Origin: Vibrio cyclitrophicus
GTDB taxonomy: Bacteria; Pseudomonadota; Gammaproteobacteria; Enterobacterales; Vibrionaceae
Assembly (NCBI RefSeq): GCF_024347435.1
Contig: NZ_AP025480.1
Coordinates: 62,001 to 126,000 of the forward strand
Reading direction: 5' to 3'
Length of the DNA stretch: 64,000 bases
The notes beneath the pieces are model-generated. The model was not told where the DNA came from. It saw only the letters and a program-made list of their open reading frames with translations, and did no database searches. A program made the translations under genes and the position numbers. Positions within the stretch are counted from its first letter, which is position 1. Each line of letters opens with the position of its first letter. Positions 47,841 through 55,968 of this stretch are shown here, piece after piece.

Positions 47841-48842
47841 ATGACAGTTAAAGTAGGTATTAATGGTTTTGGCCGTATCGGCCGTTTAGCACTTCGTGCC
47901 GCATTCGATTGGGCTGAGCTAGAGTTTGTTCAGATTAACGATGTTGCTGGCGATACATCGACATTGGCTCACTTGCTTGAGTTTGATTCTGTTCAAGGCC
48001 GCTGGAACCACGCAGTGAATGTTGAAGGCGATGAGATGATCGTCAATGGACAGCGTATCAAGACGACTCAAGAGCGCGATATTGATGCTGTTGATTGGTC
48101 AGGTTGTGATGTTGTTCTTGAAGCGACTGGTGTTCACCGTAAAACCTCTTTCCTTAATAAATACCTTGAGCAAGGCGTGAAGCGTGTTGTGGTATCGGCT
48201 CCAGTGAAAGAAGACGGTGTCGCCAACATCGTAGTTGGTGTAAATGACGCTATCTTCGATCCAGCGGTACATAAGATTGTGACAGCTGCATCTTGTACTA
48301 CTAACTGTCTTGCGCCTGTTGTGAAGGTGATTAACGAGAAGTTAGGCATCGAGAACGCAGCCTTTACCACTATTCACGATCTAACCAATACACAAACTAT
48401 ATTAGATGCGCCGCACAAAGACCTACGTCGTGCTCGTGCATGTGGTATGAGTCTTATCCCGACAACGACAGGCAGCGCTAAAGCGATTGTTGAGATCTTC
48501 CCAGAGCTTGAAAACCGCATCAACGGCCACGCGGTTCGTGTACCACTAGCGAATGCTTCTCTGACAGATATCATCTTTGAAGTGAAGCAAGACACCACAG
48601 CCGAAGATGTTAACGCGATGCTGAAAGAAGCGTCTGAGAATGAACTTAAAGGCATTCTTGGTTTTGAAGAGCGTCCACTGGTTTCTATCGATTACAAAGG
48701 TGACCAACGCTCAACCATCGTGGATGCACTATCAACTATGTTAGTGGGTAAGCGCATGGTCAAGATTTACGCTTGGTACGACAACGAGATGGGCTACGCA
48801 ACACGTACTGCTGAGCTAGTTCGTACTGTTGGTCTGGCTTAA
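47841..48842 (+). CDS. ArsJ-associated glyceraldehyde-3-phosphate dehydrogenase
   Basis: 333 aa GAPDH with NAD-binding INGFGRIGRLALRAA (residues 7-21) and active-site ASCTTNCLAP (near 154). It is not the central glycolytic copy by context: it follows arsR by 41 nt. In the scheme shown for Pseudomonas, such a GAPDH uses arsenate in place of phosphate to give 1-arseno-3-phosphoglycerate, which ArsJ exports, conferring As(V) resistance. Confidence 0.92.
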   Translation: MTVKVGINGFGRIGRLALRAAFDWAELEFVQINDVAGDTSTLAHLLEFDSVQGRWNHAVNVEGDEMIVNGQRIKTTQERDIDAVDWSGCDVVLEATGVHRKTSFLNKYLEQGVKRVVVSAPVKEDGVANIVVGVNDAIFDPAVHKIVTAASCTTNCLAPVVKVINEKLGIENAAFTTIHDLTNTQTILDAPHKDLRRARACGMSLIPTTTGSAKAIVEIFPELENRINGHAVRVPLANASLTDIIFEVKQDTTAEDVNAMLKEASENELKGILGFEERPLVSIDYKGDQRSTIVDALSTMLVGKRMVKIYAWYDNEMGYATRTAELVRTVGLA

Positions 48843-48865
48843 TTTACAAGATTTTTAAGAGATAG

Positions 48866-49375
48866 ATGACGATGACAAACTCTCAAGTACATCCAACATG
48901 GCAACTAGATTTAGAAACTGGTGCGTTAGTGCTTACTCCATGTCCAGGTACCAAAGGTGCTGACTTAGATGCATCTCTAGCGCAACTGAAAGCACAAGGC
49001 GTGGAAGCGATTGTGACGGCTCTAGACAGTGAAGAACTGGCGAGCAAGAACGTATCTGAGCTAGGCGAGAAAGCGCAAGTACTAGGCATGCAGTGGTTCC
49101 AAATCGAAATCGAAGACGATTGTGCTCCGGGTGCTGATTTTGCTGCGAAATGGCAGGCGGCTAGCCCTGCGCTACACCAAGTGGTGGATAACGGCGGCAA
49201 GGTAGCAATGCACTGCATGGGCGGTTCTGGCCGTACTGGCTTGCTTGCTGCACACTTGCTGTTAGAGAAGAGTTGGGATCTGAGTAAGATTGTTCAAGAA
49301 GTACAATCACTTCGTCCGGGCGCCTTCACTAAACCGATCCAGATTGAGTACATTAATGGCGTAGCGAACGGCTAA
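48866..49375 (+). CDS. CX5R dual-specificity phosphatase-like protein in the ars cluster
   Basis: 169 aa. Cysteine phosphatase signature HCMGGSGRTG (H-C-x5-R-T/S-G, near residue 116) in a CDKN3-like, dual-specificity fold; the general-acid Asp may be the one in IEDDCAPG. It lies 23 nt after the GAPDH gene. Start ATG 48866 or 48872 (weak AAGAGA site serves both). It is not in the two-gene ArsJ pathway. It could hydrolyse a pathway intermediate, or act as an arsenate reductase as Acr2p, another HCX5R enzyme, does (inference). Confidence 0.85.
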   Translation: MTMTNSQVHPTWQLDLETGALVLTPCPGTKGADLDASLAQLKAQGVEAIVTALDSEELASKNVSELGEKAQVLGMQWFQIEIEDDCAPGADFAAKWQAASPALHQVVDNGGKVAMHCMGGSGRTGLLAAHLLLEKSWDLSKIVQEVQSLRPGAFTKPIQIEYINGVANG

Positions 49376-49397
49376 TAAGCCATGGTTGTTATACAAG

Positions 49398-49449
49398 GAG
49401 CTTTTGGTATCTGGAGTGTTGAACTTATCATGATCCAAAAGCTCTTTTT
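49398..49449 (+). terminator. Terminator-like hairpin before arsJ
   Basis: Perfect 10-bp stem (49398-49407 with 49435-49444), loop of 27 nt that can extend the stem further, then TTTTTG. It stands inside the cluster, between the phosphatase-like gene and arsJ, so it may attenuate arsJ or end the first three genes. Confidence 0.7.
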
Positions 49450-49472
49450 GTTTAGATTGCAGAGATAGCATT

Positions 49473-50693
49473 ATGTTTTCAAACCTAAGTAAGAGCGTTC
49501 GCCAATATATGTTGGTGACATTCAACTATTGGAATTTCACCATTACGGATGGTGCACTTCGTATGCTGGTGGTTCTGTATTTCTATGACCTTGGCTACAG
49601 TTCGTTAGAGATCGCCTCACTGTTCCTTTTTTATGAATTCTTTGGTGTAGTGACTAACCTAATCGGTGGTTGGTTAGGGGCGCGTCTTGGCCTCAATAAA
49701 ACCATGAATATCGGCTTAGGGATGCAGGTTGTCGCCTTGAGTATGCTCGCGGTGCCAAGCGCAATGTTGACCATCCCTTGGGTAATGGCGGCGCAGGCGT
49801 TGTCTGGTATCGCTAAAGACCTCAATAAGATGAGTGCCAAGAGCTCAATCAAAACTTTAGTCCCTGATGAACAGCAAGGTGCGCTTTATAAGTGGATTGC
49901 GGTTCTAACCGGATCTAAGAATGCACTGAAAGGTGCCGGGTTCTTTATCGGTGGTTTACTGCTTTCGATGATTGGTTTCCAGTACGCTGTGCTCGCGATG
50001 GCTGCTGTGCTGACATTGGTCTTCATTGGCAGTTTGGTGAGCTTAGAAGCGGACATGGGGAAAGCGAAAACTAAACCCAAGTTCAAACAGATTTTCTCCA
50101 AATCTGAATCCATCAATATCTTATCGGCTGCACGTATGTTCCTATTTGGTGCTCGTGATGTGTGGTTTGTGATTGCTCTGCCGATTTATCTAGGCAGCGT
50201 GTTTGGTTGGGATCACTCATGGGTTGGTGGCTTCTTAGCGGCTTGGACCATCGCTTACGGCTTTGTACAGGGCATTGCACCAAAGATTACCGGTAAAGCG
50301 CAAGGTAAGGTACCTGATGGCCATGCAGCGCTATTGTGGGCGGGGGCGTTGGCTATTGTGACCGCTGGTATTGCCTATGCGGTGCAAATTGGCTGGCAAC
50401 CAGAGTTAGTGATCATCGGTGGCTTGATGGTGTTTGGTGCCGTTTTCGCGGTGAACTCATCATTGCACTCATACTTGATTGTGAGTTATGCGAAAGGCGA
50501 TGGTGTGTCGCTTGATGTCGGCTTCTACTACATGGCGAATGCGATGGGCCGTTTGATTGGTACGATATTATCAGGCTTGGTTTTCCAAATGGCCGGCTTG
50601 TCTGCGTGTCTTTGGGTCTCCTTCGCGTTCTTAGCGATAACGACACTGATCTCTTTGCGTTTACCGAAAGTGCCACAAATCTCAGCGGCATAA
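49473..50693 (+). CDS. arsJ: Organoarsenical efflux transporter ArsJ
   Basis: 406-aa MFS transporter with about 11-12 membrane segments. MLVTFNYWNFTITDGALRML near the N-terminus and the loop DLNKMSAKSSIKTLVPD (near residue 112) are typical of ArsJ. Exports 1-arseno-3-phosphoglycerate, which then breaks down outside and releases arsenate. The partner GAPDH and ArsR are upstream. Ended by a strong hairpin terminator. Confidence 0.92.
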   Translation: MFSNLSKSVRQYMLVTFNYWNFTITDGALRMLVVLYFYDLGYSSLEIASLFLFYEFFGVVTNLIGGWLGARLGLNKTMNIGLGMQVVALSMLAVPSAMLTIPWVMAAQALSGIAKDLNKMSAKSSIKTLVPDEQQGALYKWIAVLTGSKNALKGAGFFIGGLLLSMIGFQYAVLAMAAVLTLVFIGSLVSLEADMGKAKTKPKFKQIFSKSESINILSAARMFLFGARDVWFVIALPIYLGSVFGWDHSWVGGFLAAWTIAYGFVQGIAPKITGKAQGKVPDGHAALLWAGALAIVTAGIAYAVQIGWQPELVIIGGLMVFGAVFAVNSSLHSYLIVSYAKGDGVSLDVGFYYMANAMGRLIGTILSGLVFQMAGLSACLWVSFAFLAITTLISLRLPKVPQISAA

Positions 50694-50786
50694 GCTTCAG
50701 CCGCATGAGCCTTAGTCGTAAGAGCGAGGCTTGTATAGCCTAAAGTCGAATGAACTTAATTCGCGATAAGCCTCTCCTTTAACACT

Positions 50787-50821
50787 AAGCTGACTTGGTA
50801 TTTATTCCGGTCAGCTTTTTT
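50787..50821 (+). terminator. arsJ terminator
   Basis: 8-bp stem (50787-50794 with 50810-50817), 15-nt loop, T-run. Confidence 0.8.
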
Positions 50822-50862
50822 ATTGCTATAGTAGAATGATTGAATATTAATCAGGCATTTAC

Positions 50863-51876
50863 ATGAAGCAGCGAATTCTCTTTTTTGATTTAGCACGATG
50901 TGTCGCGGCCGTAGCGGTTATCGCGATTCATGTTTTGGCTCCTTATCGTAATGAATTGAACACCATTCCTTTCGGCGAATGGCTTACCGCCATCACGGTG
51001 AACAGTTTCAGCCGCTGGGCGGTGCCGGTGTTCATCTTGATTACTGGTGCCCTGATGCTCAGTGACCAACGCCCGTTTGATGCGAAATACTACCTTAAGC
51101 GTCGATTGGGCAAGGTACTGATCCCTTTCATTGTCTGGTCGCTTTTCTATACCTACCTATCTGGTTGGTCTGCGATGGGTTTTGATGCTGATGTGAGTTG
51201 GGATATTTTGCTCAATAGTTACCATCACTACACGTACTACCATCTTGGTTTCTTCTATTACTTTATCCCGCTCTACTTTGTGATTCCTTTCTTACAGATC
51301 ATGGTTAGAAAGTATGGGGACAAAGCGGTTTATGGTTTCACTGCAGTGTGGCTATTTACCACTTTGTTGTTCTTACTCAGGATAGATGGCCCATGGAGTC
51401 ACGAGCTGTGGCTTTACACTGGGTACCTACCTTTGGGGTATATGCTGTATAAAATCGTTCCGCTTAACAAGGTGACGGTCGGTGTGAGTGTTTTACTTGG
51501 TGGGTTAGCATTACTAACCACGGTCTACATGGTGGTTGATGCAAGCCTGATAGCTGAGGAATACACGGTAGGTCGTTGGTTATCTTACAAAACATTGAAT
51601 ACGGTATTAGCTGCAAGCATGGTGTTCATGCTGTGTCGTTATTACGGAGAGGGTTTATCTGATAAGAGCAATCAAGTGGTTGGTTTTATCAGTAAACACA
51701 GTTTAGGTATTTACCTGCTGCATCCTATCTTTTTGTGGCCAATGAAAGAGTTCGGTTGGTTCCAAGGACATCCTGCTTGGGTGATTCCATTATGGATCGT
51801 GGTTAGTGGTGCAGGGGCTTTATGGATGAGCTGGTTAGTATCTAAGTCAGAGAAGACACGTTGGCTTTTACCTTAG
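50863..51876 (+). CDS. Membrane acyltransferase, acyltransferase-3 family
   Basis: 337 aa with about ten membrane segments. FFDLARCVAAVAVIAIHV at residues 6-23 carries the conserved Arg and His of the acyltransferase-3 (O-acetylase) family, and SLGIYLLHPIF (near residue 286) is the conserved C-terminal motif. WecH-like or O-antigen acetylases are the nearest known types. Substrate unknown; no polysaccharide genes nearby. Stands alone after the arsJ terminator. Confidence 0.85.
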   Translation: MKQRILFFDLARCVAAVAVIAIHVLAPYRNELNTIPFGEWLTAITVNSFSRWAVPVFILITGALMLSDQRPFDAKYYLKRRLGKVLIPFIVWSLFYTYLSGWSAMGFDADVSWDILLNSYHHYTYYHLGFFYYFIPLYFVIPFLQIMVRKYGDKAVYGFTAVWLFTTLLFLLRIDGPWSHELWLYTGYLPLGYMLYKIVPLNKVTVGVSVLLGGLALLTTVYMVVDASLIAEEYTVGRWLSYKTLNTVLAASMVFMLCRYYGEGLSDKSNQVVGFISKHSLGIYLLHPIFLWPMKEFGWFQGHPAWVIPLWIVVSGAGALWMSWLVSKSEKTRWLLP

Positions 51877-51950
51877 CGATTAGTACTAAGGCTATTCTTG
51901 CGAACTGTGCTTGGCTTGCTTTGATGACAGATGGTTGAGGCGGTTTATGA

Positions 51951-52280
51951 CTAGCGTTTCAAAGCAAAGTGCAAAAATTTATCGCCTTGGTAAGTTAAGG
52001 TTCCTTTATCACCAGGATTAAGTGCGTGGAAATAGTGGATACCGACTTGGAATTCTCGCTTCGGACCAACAACCCCACGTTGAACGTAAATCCAGTATTC
52101 TTGATCTTCTTGGCCCGGTTCGGCGTCAGGAAGATCGATGGATTGTTTGTCTAACACAGTGGCATTCACTTTCTTTTCTGGCGCATTTTCACCTTGCGTG
52201 TGTTTTCGATAGAAACCAAGAAATACCCAAGCTGCTAGACCGGCGAGTGCAAAGATGGCAAAAAAGAGTGAATTAGGCAT
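51951..52280 (-). CDS. DUF2500 family protein (YhhM-like)
   Basis: 109 aa. One N-terminal membrane anchor (residues 4-22), then a small beta domain ending in YFHALNPGDKGTLTYQGDKF, the DUF2500 motif also seen in E. coli YhhM. Function unknown. E. coli has yhhM next to rsmD, yhhL and yhhN, whose relatives are also here within 4 kb, which supports the family call. Confidence 0.82.
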   Translation of the reverse strand: MPNSLFFAIFALAGLAAWVFLGFYRKHTQGENAPEKKVNATVLDKQSIDLPDAEPGQEDQEYWIYVQRGVVGPKREFQVGIHYFHALNPGDKGTLTYQGDKFLHFALKR

Positions 52281-52425
52281 ATAACCTCCATGTAGTCGTG
52301 ATGGTTATTCTAGTCTTTCAAGCAATAGGGATATGTGTTTGAAGCCGTTATTCGTGAAGTGTTGTAAGCCAAGCTGATTATTTTTCGGCTGATATCACAT
52401 TTAATGGCTAGTTTGGGATAAAGCG

Positions 52426-52461
52426 TTGTTATTTATTGTCTCTTTCTCTCGTAAATAACAA
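52426..52461. repeat. Inverted repeat upstream of the anchored helical protein
   Basis: Perfect 10-bp arms TTGTTATTTA (52426-52435) and TAAATAACAA (52452-52461), 16-nt loop, no T-run after it. Could be an operator or a leader stem. Nothing else recognised in 52281-52524. Confidence 0.4.
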
Positions 52462-52524
52462 TGATTTTGTATAAGAATAAGGAAATGCTCGACTAGAATT
52501 ATAGTGTGGAGTGGGAGGGCCAAG

Positions 52525-52899
52525 ATGACCGATATTGAAAAAGTGGTGAATAGAACTCGCAATATAGAAAAATTATTGAGACTTCAATATCACGCTGAAG
52601 GCGAAGGATTGCATGAGCTTGTAACAAGCTGTGAAGAAAGGCTACCGCACGATATGGTAATCAAGCTGCGTTATATCGCAACGTGTCGTAACAAGGTAGT
52701 GAATGAACATGAGGCTCAGCTGGAAGACCAGCAAAAATTTATAATGATGTGTAACGACTGTGAGAAGGAACTGACACCTCGTAGCGGTCGTTTTATTTGG
52801 CGAGTTGCGATCTTACTGATGATGGTAATGACTTTGGCTGCTGCTGGTTTCTATTATGCGAACTGGGATGTATTAACATTACATTTGTTTTCGAAGTGA
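52525..52899 (+). CDS. Small membrane-anchored helical protein, HEPN-like motif
   Basis: 124 aa, unrecognised family. Residues 1-88 are helical and charged; 91-111 form one C-terminal membrane segment. RNKVVNEH (residues 55-62) fits the R-x4-6-H motif of HEPN nucleases and DUF4145 proteins, but a single short motif is weak evidence. Two CxxC-like cysteines (CNDC, 76-79) follow. ATG 52525 has GGAGGG 5 nt before it and is preferred to 52504. Its terminator is shared with the convergent 26-codon gene. Confidence 0.7.
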   Translation: MTDIEKVVNRTRNIEKLLRLQYHAEGEGLHELVTSCEERLPHDMVIKLRYIATCRNKVVNEHEAQLEDQQKFIMMCNDCEKELTPRSGRFIWRVAILLMMVMTLAAAGFYYANWDVLTLHLFSK

Positions 52900-52910
52900 A
52901 AAATCTGAAC

Positions 52911-52943
52911 AAAAAAAGGGACGCTCATGGCGTCCCTTTTTTT
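52911..52943. terminator. Bidirectional terminator
   Basis: 14-bp stem (52911-52924 with 52930-52943), 5-nt loop, A7 and T-run on its two sides. Serves the gene on its left and the small minus-strand gene on its right. Confidence 0.92.
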
Positions 52944-52956
52944 ATCTGTAACTTGC

Positions 52957-53037
52957 TTAGTACATCATCGGTAGTGTCATTAGACCTACAACTACCGCGA
53001 TCATTACAAGTCCTTGTCTTTGCGAAGATGAAATCAT
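52957..53037 (-). CDS. 26-residue small membrane protein
   Basis: Not a long frame, found by its signals. AGGAG lies 7 nt before the ATG (53035-53037), there is a promoter-like pair upstream and a terminator 14 nt after the stop. The product starts MISSSQRQ and continues as one hydrophobic span (GLVMIAVVVGLMTLPMMY), so a single-pass inner-membrane peptide is likely. No known family recognised; similar small membrane proteins serve as stress peptides or subunits of larger complexes. Confidence 0.7.
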   Translation of the reverse strand: MISSSQRQGLVMIAVVVGLMTLPMMY

Positions 53038-53078
53038 AACACTACTCCTAAATTTGGTTGTCTCTCGCTATGTTTAAA

Positions 53079-53108
53079 AGAATAGCACTACTTATGGCTT
53101 TAGATCAA
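53079..53108 (-). promoter_or_regulatory. Promoter of the 26-codon gene
   Basis: On the minus strand TTGATC, 18-nt spacer, TATTCT, with TG at the extended -10 position (TGCTATTCT). The ATG follows 41 nt after the -10. Confidence 0.55.
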
Positions 53109-53826
53109 GTATTACTTTCGAAAGCTTTAAAAGTAGAAGAAAAGTGCCAGTTTTTAAGTTGTAAATCTCGATTTAACTGTATTTTTTGGTGTGTTCTTAT
53201 TTTGTTCGTTGTGATTCATGTTTGTTCTTATTACATTTAAGTTGTTGTTTTTGTTGTGGTGTATTGTGTAATTGATATTGTTAAAAGTTGTTAAACTGTA
53301 TTAATAGGGGTTGGGTATGTCCAGGTTGTTTTTGGCTGTGTTTTCTATTTTTTGTTAGGTTTTAAGTGGTAATTTTTACATAGGTATAGGGTTGTTCTGA
53401 CAATTAGACGTTAAATCAAAGCAAACCTCTTACTTTAGTGGGCTAGTGCTACTTGGCCTTTTGTTTTTCTGTTTTATTTTTGTTTTTTTGTTTTAAGTTG
53501 CTGTTTTTAATTGCTTAATTTATTTTTGGTTTGTATTTAATATCATGATTTTAGCCGGTTTTTGCGCATTTTTGACAGTTTCGTTAGACTAGAATTGTCC
53601 AAATGACAAGTTGAAGGGCTGGAGTCGAGCTTTAAAGAGGTTTTGTATGAAAGTGTTCTAGTTTTAAACAAATATCAATGAGAGCTAAGGGATTTCTTAT
53701 TGCTTGGGGGAAAGAGGTGCTTTTTTAGTGGAAGCGTAATCAAGATCCAATTTTGAAAGGCTTAGGCTTTACATCAACACTCGTGTGCCTAGACTGGCGA
53801 CGTTTTAAAGCAATAGGGTAAATGAT
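53109..53826. other. Gene-free T/G-biased stretch
   Basis: 718 nt with no credible gene. From about 53140 to 53560 the plus strand is very rich in T and G and poor in C and A. A 13-codon frame at 53317 (AGGGG about 8 nt before the ATG, hydrophobic product) is the only translation candidate and is weak. A 60-codon frame from 53058 has no ribosome binding site. Promoter-like TTGACA at 53573 lacks a matching -10 at the right distance. Confidence 0.5.
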
Positions 53827-54447
53827 ATGTGGAGTTGGTTAGCGGTTTCCTTGTCTGGTATTGGAGTAATAGCAGGAACGAAACATGGACATATCGGTCA
53901 GGCCTTATCGTATAAGGTTTTTACCTTTGTATTATTAGCGATCATTGCTTTAACTCAATCTGTTGTTGCTGATTTTACCTATTGGGTAGTGGCTGGGTTG
54001 GCTATCTCTGCGATTGCAGATGTTCTTCATACTTTCACTCAAAAACGTTCTCTACATTTTGTTTGTTTCTTGGTTGCTCAACTTTGTTATAGCAAAGCAT
54101 TTTGGTTACAGTTGTCAGGAGAAATGGTCTGGTGGCTGTTCGCTTTGTTGTTAGCGGCATGTATTGTTGCTTTCTTCTTATTATTGCCTCGCTTAGATAA
54201 ACTTGTCTTTCCTGTTGTTATCATGGGGATGGTGCTTATTCAGCTGGCATGGGCTTCTGGTGAGGTTTGGTTGCTTGATCCTAAACTGTCCCATGCGGTG
54301 GGCTTTGCTGGCTGTAGTGTGTTGCTGCTTTCTGCATTGGCTTATGCACTGAACTGTTATCGTAGCCCAATCAAAGGTGCTTACTTTTGGGTGACGGGCA
54401 GTTATTTATTTGCACATGCACTTATTGTGGCATCTCTGACCATTTAG
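53827..54447 (+). CDS. yhhN: Lysoplasmalogenase family membrane protein (YhhN)
   Basis: 206 aa with about eight membrane segments, YhhN/TMEM86 family. Conserved acidic residues appear in AISAIADVLHT (near residue 58) and the C-terminal WVTGSYLFAHALI. The animal homolog TMEM86B cleaves lysoplasmalogens; the bacterial substrate is unclear. Its relatives yhhL and yhhM lie nearby, as in E. coli. The ATG follows ATAGGGTAAATGAT, a weak ribosome binding site. Confidence 0.82.
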   Translation: MWSWLAVSLSGIGVIAGTKHGHIGQALSYKVFTFVLLAIIALTQSVVADFTYWVVAGLAISAIADVLHTFTQKRSLHFVCFLVAQLCYSKAFWLQLSGEMVWWLFALLLAACIVAFFLLLPRLDKLVFPVVIMGMVLIQLAWASGEVWLLDPKLSHAVGFAGCSVLLLSALAYALNCYRSPIKGAYFWVTGSYLFAHALIVASLTI

Positions 54448-54537
54448 GGTAGAGCTTACTCAATTCTGAGCTACATCAAGGCAGCCTTGTTGAAAGTCTG
54501 TACTCTACGCTTAATTCATTAAACATGAGATTGAGTT

Positions 54538-54774
54538 ATGACTATCGAAATTCACGCACACAACGTTTTAAATTTGCTTAGTGAAAAACCACTGACTCGT
54601 GAAGAGCTGACACAAGAACTGGCTCTGACGTATGGAGCAAAAGCTCGCTTTCACACTTGTAAGCTAGACGGTCTAGATTTGGATGCTTTGTTGAAGTTTT
54701 TTCTGAAGATGGAAAAGGTCGTGATTGTTGATAACAAGCTTTGTACCAATCGCGAGCGCGTGTGTAATCATTGA
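54538..54774 (+). CDS. YecH-family small metal-binding protein
   Basis: 78 aa, DUF2492/YecH family: IHAHNVLNLL (residues 4-13), FHTCKLDGLDLDALL (near 37) and the C-terminal CTNRERVC. The conserved histidines and cysteines suggest metal binding; function unknown. Single gene. The following 215 nt before yhgN hold no clear gene or terminator. Confidence 0.85.
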   Translation: MTIEIHAHNVLNLLSEKPLTREELTQELALTYGAKARFHTCKLDGLDLDALLKFFLKMEKVVIVDNKLCTNRERVCNH

Positions 54775-54989
54775 TCTTTAGTAGGTACTGAGTTTTAGAT
54801 ATTTTTGGTTTCAGAGCCTTTTGATCTTCAGATATTGGGCGAGTGGATGAGAGGTTTTGACTCCACTCCTATATTTATTTCCGTATCACTTCCCTCTGTA
54901 AATTCCCTCTTAACGATGCCAACTACTGTGTTCGAAAATCAATGTGAGGCTGTTATACTCCGCGCACCTTCGCTTTTCGAGATCAACTT

Positions 54990-55574
54990 ATGGAAATCTT
55001 ATCTGCAGCAACCATGCTGTTTCTTATTATGGACCCGCTTGGTAATCTACCAATTGTGCTCTCTATCCTTAAGCACCTCGATCCGAAGCGTCGCCGTATT
55101 GTTCTTGTTCGTGAACTGATGTTTGCACTGATTATCTTGCTGTTGTTCTTGTTTGCTGGACAAAGCATTATGAACTTCCTGCACGTACAACCTGAAACCT
55201 TGAGTATCTCAGGTGGTATTATTTTGTTTATCATCGCGATTAAGATGATTTTCCCAAGCGCAGGTAGTATTACAGGCCTCGCGGCAGGTGAAGAGCCGTT
55301 TATTGTGCCTATGGCGATTCCGATGATTGCAGGCCCGTCAGTGATTGCGGCATTGATTCTGTTGTCGACCCAGCATCCTGACAACATGCTAGAGCTCTCA
55401 GCTGCTGTGATGCTGGCTTGGGGCGCGACCTTCTTTATTCTGATGTTTAATGGCTTCTTCCTGCGAGTACTGGGAGAGAGAGGTCTTAAAGCCATCGAGC
55501 GCTTGATGGGCTTGTTGCTGGTTATGCTGTCGACGCAAATGTTCCTAGATGGTGTAAAGGGCTACATGGGCTAA
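54990..55574 (+). CDS. yhgN: MarC-family membrane protein YhgN
   Basis: 194 aa with about six membrane segments. LFLIMDPLGNLPIVLSIL (residues 10-27) and PMAIPMIAGPSVIAALILL (near 108) are the MarC/UPF0056 motifs. Despite the name, the family has no proven role in antibiotic resistance. Ended by a strong terminator shared with the DUF1145 gene. Confidence 0.88.
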   Translation: MEILSAATMLFLIMDPLGNLPIVLSILKHLDPKRRRIVLVRELMFALIILLLFLFAGQSIMNFLHVQPETLSISGGIILFIIAIKMIFPSAGSITGLAAGEEPFIVPMAIPMIAGPSVIAALILLSTQHPDNMLELSAAVMLAWGATFFILMFNGFFLRVLGERGLKAIERLMGLLLVMLSTQMFLDGVKGYMG

Positions 55575-55594
55575 CATCAGTATCAACGATGAAT

Positions 55595-55627
55595 AAAAAA
55601 ACGCCGCTCAAATGAGCGGCGCTTTTG
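55595..55627. terminator. Terminator after yhgN
   Basis: 9-bp GC-rich stem (55602-55610 with 55613-55621, the inner pair probably open), A-tract before and TTTTG after. Confidence 0.85.
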
Positions 55628-55691
55628 TATCGACTGTTTCTGTCATGATGTTTTCTGTAGTTCAGTATTTTGTATCTGAGCTTAAGCTTGA

Positions 55692-55958
55692 TTACATCAT
55701 GTGTTTGCGTCGGATATCGAGTAGGGCAAAGACTCCGAAAATCAGTATTGACCATTTCTCCCAACGTGACATTTCGATCTTATCGCCAAAAGCACCGATG
55801 AAAATCAGCATCTGCAGGCCGTGCATGAAGAACAAAAATGCTGTCATGATATAAAGCGCAATCGCAGCATTACCCGGGAATGGGTAGAAAATATTGGCGA
55901 TTAAGATAAACCAAACAAAGGCGATGGCTGCTTTTGCTAGTGGAAGCAAGAACTTCAT
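55692..55958 (-). CDS. DUF1145 family protein (YhhL-like)
   Basis: 88 aa with three hydrophobic segments (about 5-25, 30-55, 68-82). NIFYPFPG near residue 22 and the helix with the HGLQ motif are typical of DUF1145; E. coli YhhL is the relative. Function unknown. It starts 10 nt after the rsmD stop, the same rsmD-yhhL order as in E. coli. Confidence 0.87.
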   Translation of the reverse strand: MKFLLPLAKAAIAFVWFILIANIFYPFPGNAAIALYIMTAFLFFMHGLQMLIFIGAFGDKIEMSRWEKWSILIFGVFALLDIRRKHMM

Positions 55959-55968
55959 TCAATAACTC

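Noticed and set aside
53058..53240. 60-codon plus-strand frame in the T/G-rich stretch
   Set aside because: No ribosome binding site and overlaps the promoter of the minus-strand small gene; hydrophobic codons follow from T-richness.
54805..55119. 104-codon frame between yecH and yhgN
   Set aside because: Starts without a ribosome binding site and runs far into yhgN in another frame.
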